A stretch of DNA of 64,000 nucleotides from JAWXCE01 sp034440495. GTDB taxonomy: Bacteria; Pseudomonadota; Alphaproteobacteria; Rhizobiales; Rhodomicrobiaceae. A program made the position numbers and the translations under genes. The DNA lies in the NCBI GenBank assembly GCA_034440495.1, contig JAWXCE010000001.1:1-64000 (forward strand), given 5' to 3'. The notes under the pieces are model-generated. The model worked only from the letters and a program-made list of their open reading frames with translations, was not told where the DNA came from and searched no databases. Position 1 is the stretch's first letter; each line of letters starts with the position of its first letter. This document shows positions 53,011 to 63,547 of the stretch, piece after piece.

Positions 53011-54582
53011 ATGGCGGAGCGGGCGCGCGGCAATATCGCAGAATTCACGGTCACGGAACTCTCGGGCGCCATCAAGCGCGCGATGGAGGAGAATTTTGGC
53101 TATGTGCGGCTGCGCGGGGAAATCTCGGGGTATCGCGGGCCGCATTCATCGGGCCACGCTTATTTCGCGCTGAAGGACGACCGTGCGAAAATCGAGGCGG
53201 TAGTGTGGAAAGGCGTGTTCGGCGGCCTTGCGTTCAAGCCCGAGGAGGGGCTGGAAGTAATCGCCACGGGCAAGGTTTCGACCTTCCCGGGCACCTCCAA
53301 ATATCAAATTGTCATCGAAAGCCTTGAGCCAGCAGGCGCCGGCGCGCTGATGGCGCTGCTAGAAGAGCGCAAAAAAAAGCTAGCCGCCGAAGGACTGTTC
53401 GACGACTCGCGCAAGAAGCCGTTGCCCTTCCTGCCGCAGATTGTCGGCATTATCACTTCGCCGACGGGCGCCGTCATCCGCGACATGCTGCACGGCTTTA
53501 CAGAACGCTTTCCAATGCACGTAATTCTCTGGCCTGTGCGATGTCAGGGCGAGACCTGCGCCGCCGAGGTCAGCGCCGCTATTCGCGGCTTCAACCGGCT
53601 CGCCCCCGGTGGCAGGGTGCCGCGCCCGGATGTGCTAATCGTGGCGCGGGGCGGCGGGGCAGTTGAAGACTTGTGGGGTTATAACGAGGAGATCCTCGTG
53701 CGCGCGGTAGGGGCGAGCGACATACCCATTATCTCCGCCGTGGGCCATGAGACGGACTGGACGCTGATCGACCTCGCGGCGGACGCGCGTGCCCCGACCC
53801 CCACCAAAGCCGCCGAATGGGCCGCGCCGAAATACTCGGAGCTGCTTGCCAAAATTGCTGAAGTCTCCGCGCGGCTGAACGCGGGCGTGTTCCGCCAGGT
53901 AGAGGTGAAGCGCGCCAGCCTGAAAAGCGCATCCCGGGGTCTGCCACGCCCGCAGGACTTGCTCAGCCTGCCGCGCCAGCGCTTCGACTCCACGGCCTCC
54001 AGGCTTGAGCGTTCGCTGTCCGGCTTCGCCAGCGCAAGCCGGGGTCGTATGAATACCCTCGCGGCGCGTCTCAACATGCGTTTGCTAACAACCAGAATCG
54101 AGCGCGCCGGAGACAAGTTAACTGCTTTCGACAAACAACTTGCCACCGTTTACGCGCGCGCTTTGCAGCGGCGGCGGATTGCGTTTACGCGCCCCAGCGG
54201 ACGGCTTCAGCCGGGGCTGCTGCGCTATCCAGCGCAACGAGGGCGGGACCGGCTCGACGCGCAATCCGCGCGCGCCAGCCGGGGTTTTACCGAAGCCATC
54301 GCCCGGCGACGTCATACTCTGAATGCGCGCGCACAACTGCTTAATTCCCTTGGGTACAAAAATGTGCTTGAACGGGGGTTCGCGGTTGTGCGCGACAGCG
54401 CGGGCGCCATGGTGCGGCGAACAGAGGCGGCGCTGCAGACTGGCGCGCTCGAAATTCAGTTTGCCGATGGCCGCGTCGCCGCACATACTAGTGTTGAGGT
54501 CGGCAAGAAGCAACCTGCACCGGCGGCACCGGTTGCGAAACAGCTTACAACCAAAGAGCGCGATCAGGGAAGTTTGTTGTGA
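53011..54582 (+). CDS. xseA: Exodeoxyribonuclease VII large subunit
   Basis: XseA with XseB degrades single-stranded DNA from both ends to short oligonucleotides. The 523-residue protein has an N-terminal OB fold (F-T-V-T-E-L-S-G-A-I-K near residue 11; V-R-L-R-G-E-I-S-G-Y near 31), the catalytic core with I-T-S-P-T-G-A-V-I-R-D near 150 and A-R-G-G-G-A-V-E-D-L-W near 210, then S-A-V-G-H-E-T-D-W near 240, and a long coiled-coil region. xseB is not in the window. A DUF2093 gene follows after 34 bases, a common alphaproteobacterial pairing. Confidence 0.96.
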   Translation: MAERARGNIAEFTVTELSGAIKRAMEENFGYVRLRGEISGYRGPHSSGHAYFALKDDRAKIEAVVWKGVFGGLAFKPEEGLEVIATGKVSTFPGTSKYQIVIESLEPAGAGALMALLEERKKKLAAEGLFDDSRKKPLPFLPQIVGIITSPTGAVIRDMLHGFTERFPMHVILWPVRCQGETCAAEVSAAIRGFNRLAPGGRVPRPDVLIVARGGGAVEDLWGYNEEILVRAVGASDIPIISAVGHETDWTLIDLAADARAPTPTKAAEWAAPKYSELLAKIAEVSARLNAGVFRQVEVKRASLKSASRGLPRPQDLLSLPRQRFDSTASRLERSLSGFASASRGRMNTLAARLNMRLLTTRIERAGDKLTAFDKQLATVYARALQRRRIAFTRPSGRLQPGLLRYPAQRGRDRLDAQSARASRGFTEAIARRRHTLNARAQLLNSLGYKNVLERGFAVVRDSAGAMVRRTEAALQTGALEIQFADGRVAAHTSVEVGKKQPAPAAPVAKQLTTKERDQGSLL

Positions 54583-54616
54583 GCATAAGCGAATCTGGAA
54601 AGCATAGCGCGCGGGC

Positions 54617-54847
54617 ATGAACAAGTTTGAACGGGCATTTGGCCTCAAGGGCGAAGCGCGGCTGAGGTATTTGCCGGGTGAATATCAGATTCTGGTGTCC
54701 GGCGGCTTCGTGCGCTGCGCAGTGACGGGGCAGCCCATCGCGCTGGAGGATTTGCGCTACTGGAGCGTTGAGTATCAAGAGCCGTACAGCAGCCCCGCCG
54801 CCTCGCTAAAGCGCTATCTTGAGCGTAAGGGTGCGCCGCGCATTTAG
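54617..54847 (+). CDS. DUF2093 domain protein
   Basis: A 76-residue protein typical of DUF2093: N-K-F-E-R, then A-R-L-R-Y-L-P-G-E-Y, S-G-G-F-V-R-C-A-V-T-G and I-A-L-E-D-L-R-Y-W-S-V-E. Function unknown. It directly follows xseA, as in many Rhizobiales, so it is probably co-transcribed. The 250 bases downstream to the GNAT relic are AT-rich and show no gene. Confidence 0.9.
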   Translation: MNKFERAFGLKGEARLRYLPGEYQILVSGGFVRCAVTGQPIALEDLRYWSVEYQEPYSSPAASLKRYLERKGAPRI

Positions 54848-55095
54848 CTGCGCTTCAGGCTTGAACGCCGCAAATAGTCCTATTTGACGTTTTACTCACA
54901 ATGTTTATCGCGCTAGACCTCCGCGTATAGCCTATTTAACACGTGATAACAGTGCTCACATTAGGCTAAGGCGGCAGCATTCGGCGTGGGTTTCGTCCAG
55001 CACGCGGGCGACGAGCATGTCAGATATACGAGGATCATTTTTTTGGCAATTGTAGATTTAGTATAATTAATTCCATAATGTTTTGTATTTCCTCC

Positions 55096-55634
55096 TTAGC
55101 CAAAGTTGTCATTGGATAGCTGATAAACCAGCAAATCCATCAATGGTGGTTTTTCGGTAGTTTCAAGTAGTAAAATATATTGCAATCCTTCCACACGCTT
55201 ACAACCAAGCCGATTATAAAATTTAAGCCTCTGTTGACGTTGGATTATGTCCGCTGCGTCCTCACGGTCAGAGTCCAGTTCAAAAATTAAGCGGCCTATT
55301 TTAGATGTCTGCTGAGCAATTCGAGCACTTTCCGAAAACAAAGCGGAACCATATTTGCGTCCCCGCAAAACGCTACTAACCGCCATGTATTCTAAAAGTG
55401 AAAAATTTTTATTCTGAAAACATACACGATCGTGAAGCCTATAATCTGTCCCTCGACACTTCCTGCCACGAGATAATACGCAGGGTTGGACGTCATTTCT
55501 CTGATCTTAGATAGAGATTTACGCTCGCTTGATGGAATAGCTTCGCAGTAAATTTCGTAAAGAGCTTCGAAATCCTTACCATCAACAGAACTGATGTCAT
55601 TAAAGATAATTCCTGGGTGGGTATTTGTTGTCAT
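55096..55634 (-). pseudogene. GNAT acetyltransferase with single-base frameshift
   Basis: The 5' frame (55634-55392) starts M-T-T-N-T-H-P-G-I-I-F and reaches I-G-F-T-I-V-Y-V-F before running out. In the next frame the sequence continues as Q-N-K-N-F-S-L-L-E-Y-M-A-V-S-S-V-L-R-G-R-K-Y-G-S-A-L-F, the acetyl-CoA-binding part of a GNAT fold, and ends at 55096. Adding one T to the TTTT run near 55420 joins both halves into one protein of about 178 residues. The substrate is unknown. The DNA is AT-rich, probably acquired. A sequencing error at the homopolymer is an alternative. Confidence 0.75.
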
Positions 55635-55679
55635 ATGTTACTAATTTTCCACAAATTTTCTTAACTGTTTTTAAGAAAA

Positions 55680-56516
55680 CTAAATTGGTTTGCGGCCGAA
55701 ATTTTCTGCAAGGCGCTTGCCGAAATCGCGACTAGCATCGGTTAGCGCCAAATCGACTGCGGCGAAGTACGCGGCCATGAACTTAGCGCCCGCCGGGGAT
55801 TTAGCGAAGTTGATGTAAACCAGCATGTCCTCCTGACTCAAGTCTTTGTAAATGTAAGCCATACTCGCGTACAGCGCGCCCGCCATCTGCTGCGAGATTG
55901 CGAGGCGCTGCTTTTCAGCCTCACGCTTGATGTCGTCGAAACTTAACTCCATCGGCAGCTTGCCCGAGGCAACCATGCCAGCTTGGATGGCGACCCCCAT
56001 GTTCATGGCGAGGGAGATGGAGATTTTCGTCAGCCCCGCCGCCTCATCGAGTTGATGGTAAAGCGCCATTCTTGATGCATATTTGCCCGGATCGGATGTG
56101 AGCGACTGCGCGTAAGCGGTCACTTCAGCCTGCTTTTGAAAGCTCGACCCGTCCTTCTCAAACTGCACTATGCGCACGCCAAGAGGCGTATCGTAAAATG
56201 CCGCGACCTCGTCATGCTCCGCCTGCGTAAAAACGCCATTTAGTGTTTCGGCGATGCGGGGTAACACCTTGGCTGGTTGGAAGGCTTCATCGGCCGCGTC
56301 ATTCCATGCGCTGGTGAAAGTCTCATCGACAGGCAGACCCTGCGCTTTCACGGCTTCCAGTCCGGAGCGCATAGCTTGAGGAAGCTCGGCGATACTGGCG
56401 ACGCCGCCAGATTTTTTTATCAGGTCTTCGACCGAAACGTCCCCGGCTGATTGCGCGGTTTGGAGGGCGCACGCCAAGAATAACGTAGCTAATCCAAAGT
56501 GCCTCATAAAACTCAT
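55680..56516 (-). CDS. Periplasmic DUF2059-like protein
   Basis: A 278-residue exported protein with signal peptide (cleavage near A-Q-S-A, residue 24). The middle contains A-E-H-D-E-V-A-A-F-Y-D-T-P-L-G near residue 100, matching the F-Y-x-T/S-P-x-G mark of DUF2059, and a second related unit, M-L-V-Y-I-N-F-A-K-S-P-A-G-A-K-F, near 230. So two copies of the domain seem present in one protein. Mostly helical; function unknown. ATG 56516 and ATG 56507 are both possible starts. Confidence 0.7.
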   Translation of the reverse strand: MSFMRHFGLATLFLACALQTAQSAGDVSVEDLIKKSGGVASIAELPQAMRSGLEAVKAQGLPVDETFTSAWNDAADEAFQPAKVLPRIAETLNGVFTQAEHDEVAAFYDTPLGVRIVQFEKDGSSFQKQAEVTAYAQSLTSDPGKYASRMALYHQLDEAAGLTKISISLAMNMGVAIQAGMVASGKLPMELSFDDIKREAEKQRLAISQQMAGALYASMAYIYKDLSQEDMLVYINFAKSPAGAKFMAAYFAAVDLALTDASRDFGKRLAENFGRKPI

Positions 56517-56736
56517 GGTTATCTCCCTTAAAATCTGATGTTGGCGTATGCACGCTTCTTGTTGATAGCAAGGCGCACAGCTTTCCGCCTGATGAAAATC
56601 TCATCCAGATTATCCGCTCGCCAAGGGGCTGCGCGTTGCGTTAGACGCTTGCGCCGCGTAACGTTGCACAAATTATAAAGCTGCCGTAAGCGGCGTTAGC
56701 ATAACTTAAATCCAGAAAAACAGGGAGTTGCCGCAC

Positions 56737-58413
56737 ATGTCCATTGGAAGCGATATCGAGATCGCGCGCCGCGCCAAAATGATTCCAATTGTAGACGTGG
56801 CGGCAAAAATTGGCTTGCCCCATGAAAAACTCCAAAACTATGGGCATTACAAAGCCAAGGTCGACATGAGCGCCATCGAGGAACTCAAATCGAAGCCGGA
56901 CGGCAAGCTCATTCTCGTCACCGCCGTGACGCCAACCCCCGCAGGCGAGGGCAAGACCACAACCACTGTTGGTCTTGGCGATGGGCTGAATGCTATTGGC
57001 AAACGCGCGCTTATCTGCGTGCGCGAGCCCTCGCTCGGGCCGTGCTTCGGCATGAAGGGCGGCGCGGCGGGCGGCGGCTATGCGCAGGTGGTGCCGATGG
57101 AGGACATCAACCTCCATTTCACCGGCGATTTTCATGCCATCACTTCGGCGCATAACTTGCTGTCTGCGTTGATCGACAATCATATCCACTGGGGCAACGA
57201 GCTGGATTTCGACCCGCGCCGGATCGCCTGGCGCCGCGTCATCGACATGAACGACCGCGCGCTGCGCGATATCGTTATCAGCCTTGGCGGGGTGGGCAAC
57301 GGCTACCCGCGCCAGGATGGTTTCGACATCACGGTGGCTTCCGAAGTGATGGCGGTATTCTGCCTTGCGGACGATCTTACCGATTTACAGCGCCGCCTCG
57401 GCAACATGGTGATCGGCTACACCCGTAAGCGCGCGCCCATCTACGCCCGCGACCTGAAGGCCGAAGGGCCAATGACCGTGCTGCTGAAAGATGCGCTGCT
57501 TCCTAACCTGGTTCAGACGCTGGAGAACAATCCGGCCTTCATCCACGGCGGCCCGTTCGCCAACATCGCCCACGGTTGCAACTCGGTGATCGCCACGAAA
57601 ACTGCGCTGAAACTGGCGGATTATGTCGTGACGGAAGCAGGCTTCGGCGCCGATCTCGGCGCAGAGAAGTTTTTTGACATCAAGTGCCGCAAGGCCGGAT
57701 TGAACCCGAGCGTCGCCGTGGTGGTCGCGTCGGTGCGCGCGCTGAAAATGCATGGCGGCGTGGAGAAAGACGCGCTCAAACACGAGAATGTGGAGGCATT
57801 GAAGGCGGGGTGCTCGAACCTGCTACGCCACCTGGAGAACCTGGCCAAGTTCGGCGTGCCGGTGGTAGTCTCCATCAACCGATTCACGACGGACACGGAC
57901 GCGGAAGTCGCCGCGATCGACGAGGTGACGCGCGCTGTTGGCGTGCGTTCCATCGAGTGCAATCAGTGGGCGAAAGGTTCGGCAGGTATCGCTGACTTGG
58001 CGCGTGCTGTGGTGGAGTTGGCGGAGAGCGGCAAGGCGGCGTTTAAGCCGCTTTATGAGGACGGCATGGGGCTATTCGACAAAATCAGCACCATCGCGAC
58101 TTCGCTCTATCGCGCGGACAAAGCCGTCGCCGACAAGTCCATTCTCGACCAGCTTAAGAAGTGGGAGAAGGCGGGCTACGGCCACTTCCCCATCTGCATG
58201 GCCAAAACGCAGTATAGCTTCTCCACCAACCCGGATGCTAAAGGCGCGCCGACCGGCCATACGATCACGATCCGCGAGGTTCGCCTAAGTGCGGGTGCGG
58301 AGTTCATAGTGGCCATCTGCGGAGATGTGATGACCATGCCGGGTCTGCCGCAGGCGCCGTCCGCTATGAACATCAAGCTGAACGATCAGGGGCTAGTGGA
58401 GGGACTTTTCTAG
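56737..58413 (+). CDS. fhs: Formate-tetrahydrofolate ligase
   Basis: Fhs makes 10-formyl-tetrahydrofolate from formate, THF and ATP. In serine-cycle methylotrophs it feeds formate carbon into assimilation. The 558-residue protein has the ATP loop [10 protein letters not shown] near residue 67, [10 protein letters not shown] near 105 and [10 protein letters not shown] near 295. ATG 56737 follows GGGAG at a long but workable distance; TTG 56728 is less likely. It stands alone, with no folD or mtdA beside it. Confidence 0.97.
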   Translation: MSIGSDIEIARRAKMIPIVDVAAKIGLPHEKLQNYGHYKAKVDMSAIEELKSKPDGKLILVTAVTPTPAGEGKTTTTVGLGDGLNAIGKRALICVREPSLGPCFGMKGGAAGGGYAQVVPMEDINLHFTGDFHAITSAHNLLSALIDNHIHWGNELDFDPRRIAWRRVIDMNDRALRDIVISLGGVGNGYPRQDGFDITVASEVMAVFCLADDLTDLQRRLGNMVIGYTRKRAPIYARDLKAEGPMTVLLKDALLPNLVQTLENNPAFIHGGPFANIAHGCNSVIATKTALKLADYVVTEAGFGADLGAEKFFDIKCRKAGLNPSVAVVVASVRALKMHGGVEKDALKHENVEALKAGCSNLLRHLENLAKFGVPVVVSINRFTTDTDAEVAAIDEVTRAVGVRSIECNQWAKGSAGIADLARAVVELAESGKAAFKPLYEDGMGLFDKISTIATSLYRADKAVADKSILDQLKKWEKAGYGHFPICMAKTQYSFSTNPDAKGAPTGHTITIREVRLSAGAEFIVAICGDVMTMPGLPQAPSAMNIKLNDQGLVEGLF

Positions 58414-58441
58414 GCCCATGAAAAGCGCTTCGCCGCGCGCG

Positions 58442-61381
58442 TTATGCGGTGAAGGAGATTATACTGTCATAAACGGCGCTGACATCCGCAAGGGTGTCAG
58501 CAAGTTGCACGTTCAGCCGATCAAAATCCGGCGCGCCAACGGATTTCGCCAGACGCTCCTTAAGACCAGAGGACGCCAGCACCGGGTTAAACTGCTCTTC
58601 CAAGCACAATCTGAGAATTTGCGTAAGACTATCGAAAAACACTGCGGCGGCAATGAGAGCATTTGCATTTTGCGGGTTTAAATGCCCTGCATCTCGCAAC
58701 CGCGCAAGCGCTGCGGTTGTGCTCTGGCTAAGGACGCCGGGCGACGATGCGGCGTGAGTAAGTTGCAGATATTGAGCGATAAACTCAATATCCACAGAAC
58801 CGCCCCGCGTTTGTTTTAAATCCCAATTGGATTTCGCGGTTTTATGCGCCGCGAGTTTGCCCCGCATCTCCCGCACATCGCGGCTAGTTTTGCCTGCGTC
58901 TCGCGGCCTTGCGAGTACGGAACTGATAACGGTGTTAAGGTTGGCTGTCAGCCGTGGCGGCCCAGCCACAACGCGGGCGCGCGTCAACGCCATATGCTCC
59001 CATGTCCACGCGCGTTCGTTCTGGTAATCGGTGAACGCCGCCAGACTGGTTGCCACAGGGCCGGCGTTGCCCGATGGCCGTAAACGCATGTCCACTTCAT
59101 ACAGTCGCCCTTCCGAAGTCTGAGCGGACAACGCGCTGATAAGCCTTTGGGTATATCTGGAATAGTATGTGGAAGGGGGCAACGGCTTTAGGCCGGTCGA
59201 GATTGCTATTCCGTTATCGTCATAAACCACGATAAGATCGACATCTGAGGTAGCGGTCATTTCTCGCCCGCCAAGCTTGCCCATGGCGAGGATTGCCGCC
59301 TCACCCCCGGGAATGCGGCCGTGGGTTTGATCCATCAGCGCTTCAACCTGTACCTGCAACGCCGCGATCAGGCCGTCGGCAAGCGCCGTGTAAGCCTTGC
59401 ACGCCGCATCAGGCGCGATGGCGCCGGACAAAACACGCGCACCAATGAGGAACGCCTGCTCTCGGCCGATAATGCGGGCGCGGTTTAGCGCTTCCTCGTA
59501 ATCGGGCAGTGGCGCTATCTGAGCGTTGAGGAAAGCACAAAGCTGTTGCTCATCCGGGGTCTCGCGCAGGAAACCTGGGTCGAGGACGGCGTCAAGCACT
59601 CTTCGGCTTTTGCTAAGAACGCGGGCAAGGCGGGGAGCCGACCCCATGATCTCCGCGATCAAATCGAGCAGAGAAGGGTTGTTCCGCAATAGTGCAAACA
59701 ACTGCACGCCTGACGGCAGCTCCGACATGAACATGTCGAACCCAACCAGCGCCTGATCGGGATTGGCGGTTTGGGAAAGCGCCTCCAGCAACGCGGGCGT
59801 TACTTCCGTCAGCCGCTCACGCGCTCTCGCGCTGCGCATTGCCGGATAACGTCCGAAATGCCAGCCGCGCACGGTCGCCACGACCGACGCTGGATATGTA
59901 AAGCCCATTTCAGCCAGCGTCACAAGCGTCGCCGGGTCATCGCTAACGCCGGTGAAAACAAGACTTCCCTTTACTTTTGACGAGGTCAGCTCCGGCACGC
60001 TTTCAAACAGTCTGATATATTGGTTCTGAACGCGGTTCAGTTGTGCGATCAAGGCGGCGGCGAAATCCGCTGGCTCTGCAAAACCGCAAAAATTTGCGAC
60101 GCGGCGCAGTCCGTCCGGATCGCTGGGTAATGTGTGGGTTTGCTCGTCGTTAATCATCTGTAGCCGGTGTTCGATGCGGCGCAGGAAGCAATAGGCATTG
60201 GAAAGTTCGAGCGCCGCGGTCTCGGTAATCCACCCGCGCGTCGCAAGCGCTTGGAGCGCGTCCAGCGTGCCGCGCGCCCGCAGATCAGGCTGCCTTCCAC
60301 CCGCGATGAGCTGCTGGGTCTGGACAAAGAATTCGATTTCCCGGATACCGCCGCGACCGAGCTTCAGGTTATGCCCGGCGACCGTCACCGCAGCGTGGCC
60401 CTTAAAAGCGTGAATTTGCCGCTTCATGGCGTGGATATCGGCGATGGCGGCGTAATCGAGATATTTTCGCCAGACGAACGGCGACAAAGCGCGCAGGAAA
60501 GCGGTGCCCGCTGTCATATCTCCGGCGACGGCTCGGGCTTTAATGAAGGCGGCGCGCTCCCAGTTTTGCCCGGCGCTTTCGTAATACTGAAACGCCGCGC
60601 TGGTCGATATGGCGATCTGTGTCGAGCCGGGATCGGGGCGCAGCCGCAAATCCGTGCGGAACACATAACCATCCCCAGTTCGCTCCTGCAGTAGTTTGAT
60701 CAGATTACGAGTGAGGCGCACGAAAAATGGCGTCGGTTCAACCCCAGCCCTTAATGGCGCGGCGTCGCCGTCGAACAAGACAATGAGATCAATGTCGCTG
60801 GAATAGTTGAGCTCATGCGCCCCATGCTTGCCCATGGCAAGCACGATGTAACCGCTGCCAATGGACGGATCGGCCATGCTCGGCGTCACAAGCGTCCCCG
60901 CGTTTGCCACTTCGCGCAGTAAGAAACGGACAGCTTCGGCTGTTAATGCGTCGGCTGCTCGCGATAACGCGGCTGTGGTTTCCTCCAAGCTCCAGACGCC
61001 GCCAAGATCAGCGAGCGCGGTAAGAAGCGCAACCCGGCGCTTGATCGTCCGCAAGATGCGCATCGCGTCGGCATGGCTTGCCGCGCCTGCCATATCGCGC
61101 GAAAGGTCTTCCAGAAGGGTTTGCGCGCATTGATCGGGTTCATTCAGCAGAATGACCTGCAAATAGTCTATCTCGCGCGAGGCGAGCGTGCCCAGGAAGG
61201 GCGAGCAGGTGAAAACAGCCTGCAGAAAGTCGTGGGTAGTCTGGTGATTTCTAAGCAGGTCGGTCAGCGGAGCCGATGCTTCCGAACGCGCAGCTTGCGA
61301 CTGAAACATGAGAAAAGTCTGCCTGCCCTTTGCGTCCTCGAATTCAACATGCCCCGGCTTTAAGCTGTCTGCGAGGGTCAT
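58442..61381 (-). CDS. glnE: Glutamine synthetase adenylyltransferase/deadenylyltransferase
   Basis: GlnE adds AMP to and removes it from glutamine synthetase in response to PII and glutamine. The 979-residue protein has two nucleotidyltransferase domains: S-S-D-I-D-L-I-V-L-F-D near residue 190 (deadenylylase) and T-S-D-V-D-L-I-V-V-Y-D near 710 (adenylylase), each before a helical region. Its first 4 bases overlap the kinase gene upstream, so it is the last gene of the degP-regulator-kinase-glnE block. A 9-bp hairpin with one wobble spans its stop (58428-58454) facing convergent fhs. Confidence 0.96.
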   Translation of the reverse strand: MTLADSLKPGHVEFEDAKGRQTFLMFQSQAARSEASAPLTDLLRNHQTTHDFLQAVFTCSPFLGTLASREIDYLQVILLNEPDQCAQTLLEDLSRDMAGAASHADAMRILRTIKRRVALLTALADLGGVWSLEETTAALSRAADALTAEAVRFLLREVANAGTLVTPSMADPSIGSGYIVLAMGKHGAHELNYSSDIDLIVLFDGDAAPLRAGVEPTPFFVRLTRNLIKLLQERTGDGYVFRTDLRLRPDPGSTQIAISTSAAFQYYESAGQNWERAAFIKARAVAGDMTAGTAFLRALSPFVWRKYLDYAAIADIHAMKRQIHAFKGHAAVTVAGHNLKLGRGGIREIEFFVQTQQLIAGGRQPDLRARGTLDALQALATRGWITETAALELSNAYCFLRRIEHRLQMINDEQTHTLPSDPDGLRRVANFCGFAEPADFAAALIAQLNRVQNQYIRLFESVPELTSSKVKGSLVFTGVSDDPATLVTLAEMGFTYPASVVATVRGWHFGRYPAMRSARARERLTEVTPALLEALSQTANPDQALVGFDMFMSELPSGVQLFALLRNNPSLLDLIAEIMGSAPRLARVLSKSRRVLDAVLDPGFLRETPDEQQLCAFLNAQIAPLPDYEEALNRARIIGREQAFLIGARVLSGAIAPDAACKAYTALADGLIAALQVQVEALMDQTHGRIPGGEAAILAMGKLGGREMTATSDVDLIVVYDDNGIAISTGLKPLPPSTYYSRYTQRLISALSAQTSEGRLYEVDMRLRPSGNAGPVATSLAAFTDYQNERAWTWEHMALTRARVVAGPPRLTANLNTVISSVLARPRDAGKTSRDVREMRGKLAAHKTAKSNWDLKQTRGGSVDIEFIAQYLQLTHAASSPGVLSQSTTAALARLRDAGHLNPQNANALIAAAVFFDSLTQILRLCLEEQFNPVLASSGLKERLAKSVGAPDFDRLNVQLADTLADVSAVYDSIISFTA

Positions 61382-62847
61382 GTCGTTACGGATATTGCAG
61401 GATTCATTTCGTGCTCCTTGGCTATGATGGCTTCGGAATTCTGACTCTGTTCAGCGTCGGTGTTGACGCCGCAGACGCTAAACACCACTTTAAGGCCTGG
61501 ATTATTATCTTCAAGACGGACGTCTCCACCGTGGAGACGCGCGACAGCGGCGACAAGGCTGAGACCGAGGCCGCTGCCCGGTTTTGAGCGGCTGGCTTCC
61601 AGGCGGACGAAACGCTCCAGCGCTTTCCCGCGCTGACCGGGCGCTATCCCCGCGCCATGATCCGATATGGCAATCTCAACCTTTGGGCCCTGCTGCGCTA
61701 TGTCAAGAGCTATGCCTCGCGTCTCGCTCGATGCATGAGGCGCGCCGTACTTGATCGCATTGTCGAGAAGGTTTGCGATGGCCTGCGCGATGAGTTGGCG
61801 TTCGCCGGTGATGGGCATGACAGGCGCGCCCGTCACGGTGATGGACAACCCGTGCGCTTCAGCGACTGGCTCGTAAAGCTCCGCCGCATCGCGGGCGACC
61901 GCGCAGAGATCGAATTCAGCGCCTGAAACGCTGCGCGCTCCAGCCTCCATATGCGCGATATTCAACAGCGCGTCGAACGTGCGGATCAGCTCGTCGCCCT
62001 CCTCTATCGTGTCGCGCAGGGCTTCTTCATAATGCTGCGCATTGCCGCCTTCGCGCAGCGCGGCCTCCGCCCGGTTACGCAGCCGGTTGAGCGGCGTTTT
62101 CAAATCGTGAGCGATGTTGTCCGAAACTTCGCGCAAGCCTTGCATCAGGCGCTCGATTCTATCGAACATGCCGTTAAGATTCGCAGCAAGCCGATCAATT
62201 TCGTCGCCCGAACCGTCCAATGCTACGCGGCCAATCATACCAGCCGCCATTATGCCATGGCTTTGCCGGGTCAGATTTTCGATCCGTTGCAGCAGCCTGC
62301 GGCCCACGAACAGGCCAACGCCAACGCCGGTGATAAGCAGCGTGGCAAGCCCCCAAAGGGCCGCCGAACGGATTAATCCGGCAAATTCTCGCCGCTCCTC
62401 GACATCACGTCCGACAATGAGACGAAAGCCGCCCTGCAAGAGCACGACGCTCACAATAGCCATCCGATCTTCAAAGCCCCCGCCGCCAGGACGCCGATAT
62501 GCAAACTCGACCTGGCCGAGCGCATTCCACAATTCCGGACTTACCGTGCGCAAGTTGCCGACCACGCGGCCGGCTTTTTCGTCGGTGAGAAGGTAAAGGC
62601 TATTGCCGGGAGTAGCACTGCGTTCGGCGATGGTTTGCGAAAGACGCTGCAGCCCGCCAACCGCATATTGCTCGGCCAGACCACGAAGTTCCGCCTCGAT
62701 CGTGCTGTCGATCTGGCGCGAAACCAAAGTCTGTGCGTTCCAATAGGTGTAGGCGATCACGGCGGCACCGGCGGCTCCGAAAATCGCGACATAGAGCAGC
62801 GAGAGCCGGAAAGCCGTGGTGCGTAAAAGTTTAAGCGACACCGTCAC
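61378..62847 (-). CDS. Sensor histidine kinase
   Basis: A 489-residue inner-membrane kinase. Two membrane helices (about 13-35 and 158-180) flank a periplasmic sensor domain of about 120 residues; a HAMP domain follows. The phosphorylated His is in D-N-I-A-H-D-L-K-T-P-L near residue 255. The ATP domain has N-L-L-D-N-A-I-K-Y-G, D-H-G-A-G-I-A-P-G and G-S-G-L-G-L-S-L. It overlaps the response regulator gene by 17 bases and glnE by 4. The presence of degP upstream suggests envelope stress as signal; that is inference. Confidence 0.94.
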   Translation of the reverse strand: MTVSLKLLRTTAFRLSLLYVAIFGAAGAAVIAYTYWNAQTLVSRQIDSTIEAELRGLAEQYAVGGLQRLSQTIAERSATPGNSLYLLTDEKAGRVVGNLRTVSPELWNALGQVEFAYRRPGGGGFEDRMAIVSVVLLQGGFRLIVGRDVEERREFAGLIRSAALWGLATLLITGVGVGLFVGRRLLQRIENLTRQSHGIMAAGMIGRVALDGSGDEIDRLAANLNGMFDRIERLMQGLREVSDNIAHDLKTPLNRLRNRAEAALREGGNAQHYEEALRDTIEEGDELIRTFDALLNIAHMEAGARSVSGAEFDLCAVARDAAELYEPVAEAHGLSITVTGAPVMPITGERQLIAQAIANLLDNAIKYGAPHASSETRGIALDIAQQGPKVEIAISDHGAGIAPGQRGKALERFVRLEASRSKPGSGLGLSLVAAVARLHGGDVRLEDNNPGLKVVFSVCGVNTDAEQSQNSEAIIAKEHEMNPAISVTT

Positions 62848-63511
62848 CGATCATATATCCCGCGCCCCGCACCGTTTGCAGCAGAGGCGTCTCAAAATTC
62901 TTATCGATTTTCGCTCGCAAGCGGGAAATATGTACGTCAATGACATTTGTCTGCGGGTCGAAATGATAATCCCAGACATTTTCGAGAAGCATCGTCCGGG
63001 TCACGACCTGACCCGCATGCTTCATCAGGTATTCGAGCAGGCGATATTCGCGAGGTTGAAGCGGTAGCGACTCGCCCTTGCGCGTGACCTTATGCGTCAG
63101 TCGGTCAAGCACAAGATCGCCCACGACATAGCGGGAAGTGGACTCTTCCGGTGACGCTCTGCGGGCTAAAGCTTCAACTCGCGCCAACAATTCAGAAAAT
63201 GCAAAAGGTTTGGCGAGATAGTCGTCGCCGCCAGCCCGCAGTCCCTGCACGCGGTCATCGACTGCTCCCAGAGCGCTGAGTACAAGCGCGGGCGTCTGAA
63301 CGCCGGATTTTCTTAGCGCCTGAATAACTGCAAGGCCGTTCTGTTTAGGGAGCATTCGGTCGACGATAAGGACATCAAATTCGCTGGAGGCCGCCGCGTC
63401 AAGACCGGCTTCGCCATCGGAAGCGACTTCGGCAGAGTGGCCGCTTTCCTTCAGCGCCTTTTCGAGATAGGCGGCGGTTTTGGCGTCATCTTCGATGATC
63501 AAAACGCGCAT
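62831..63511 (-). CDS. OmpR family response regulator
   Basis: A 226-residue regulator: receiver domain with I-I-E-D-D near residue 5, the phosphorylated Asp in L-I-V-D-R-M-L-P near 51 and K-P-F near 102, then an OmpR winged-helix DNA-binding domain (about 125-222) with L-Q-P-R-E-Y-R-L-L-E-Y-L and D-V-H-I-S-R-L-R-A-K-I. Partner of the kinase encoded directly downstream. A terminator-like hairpin separates it from degP. Confidence 0.95.
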   Translation of the reverse strand: MRVLIIEDDAKTAAYLEKALKESGHSAEVASDGEAGLDAAASSEFDVLIVDRMLPKQNGLAVIQALRKSGVQTPALVLSALGAVDDRVQGLRAGGDDYLAKPFAFSELLARVEALARRASPEESTSRYVVGDLVLDRLTHKVTRKGESLPLQPREYRLLEYLMKHAGQVVTRTMLLENVWDYHFDPQTNVIDVHISRLRAKIDKNFETPLLQTVRGAGYMIGDGVA

Positions 63512-63547
63512 AATCGATAACCCGGATCACGTCGGTAAAAATTGTTA

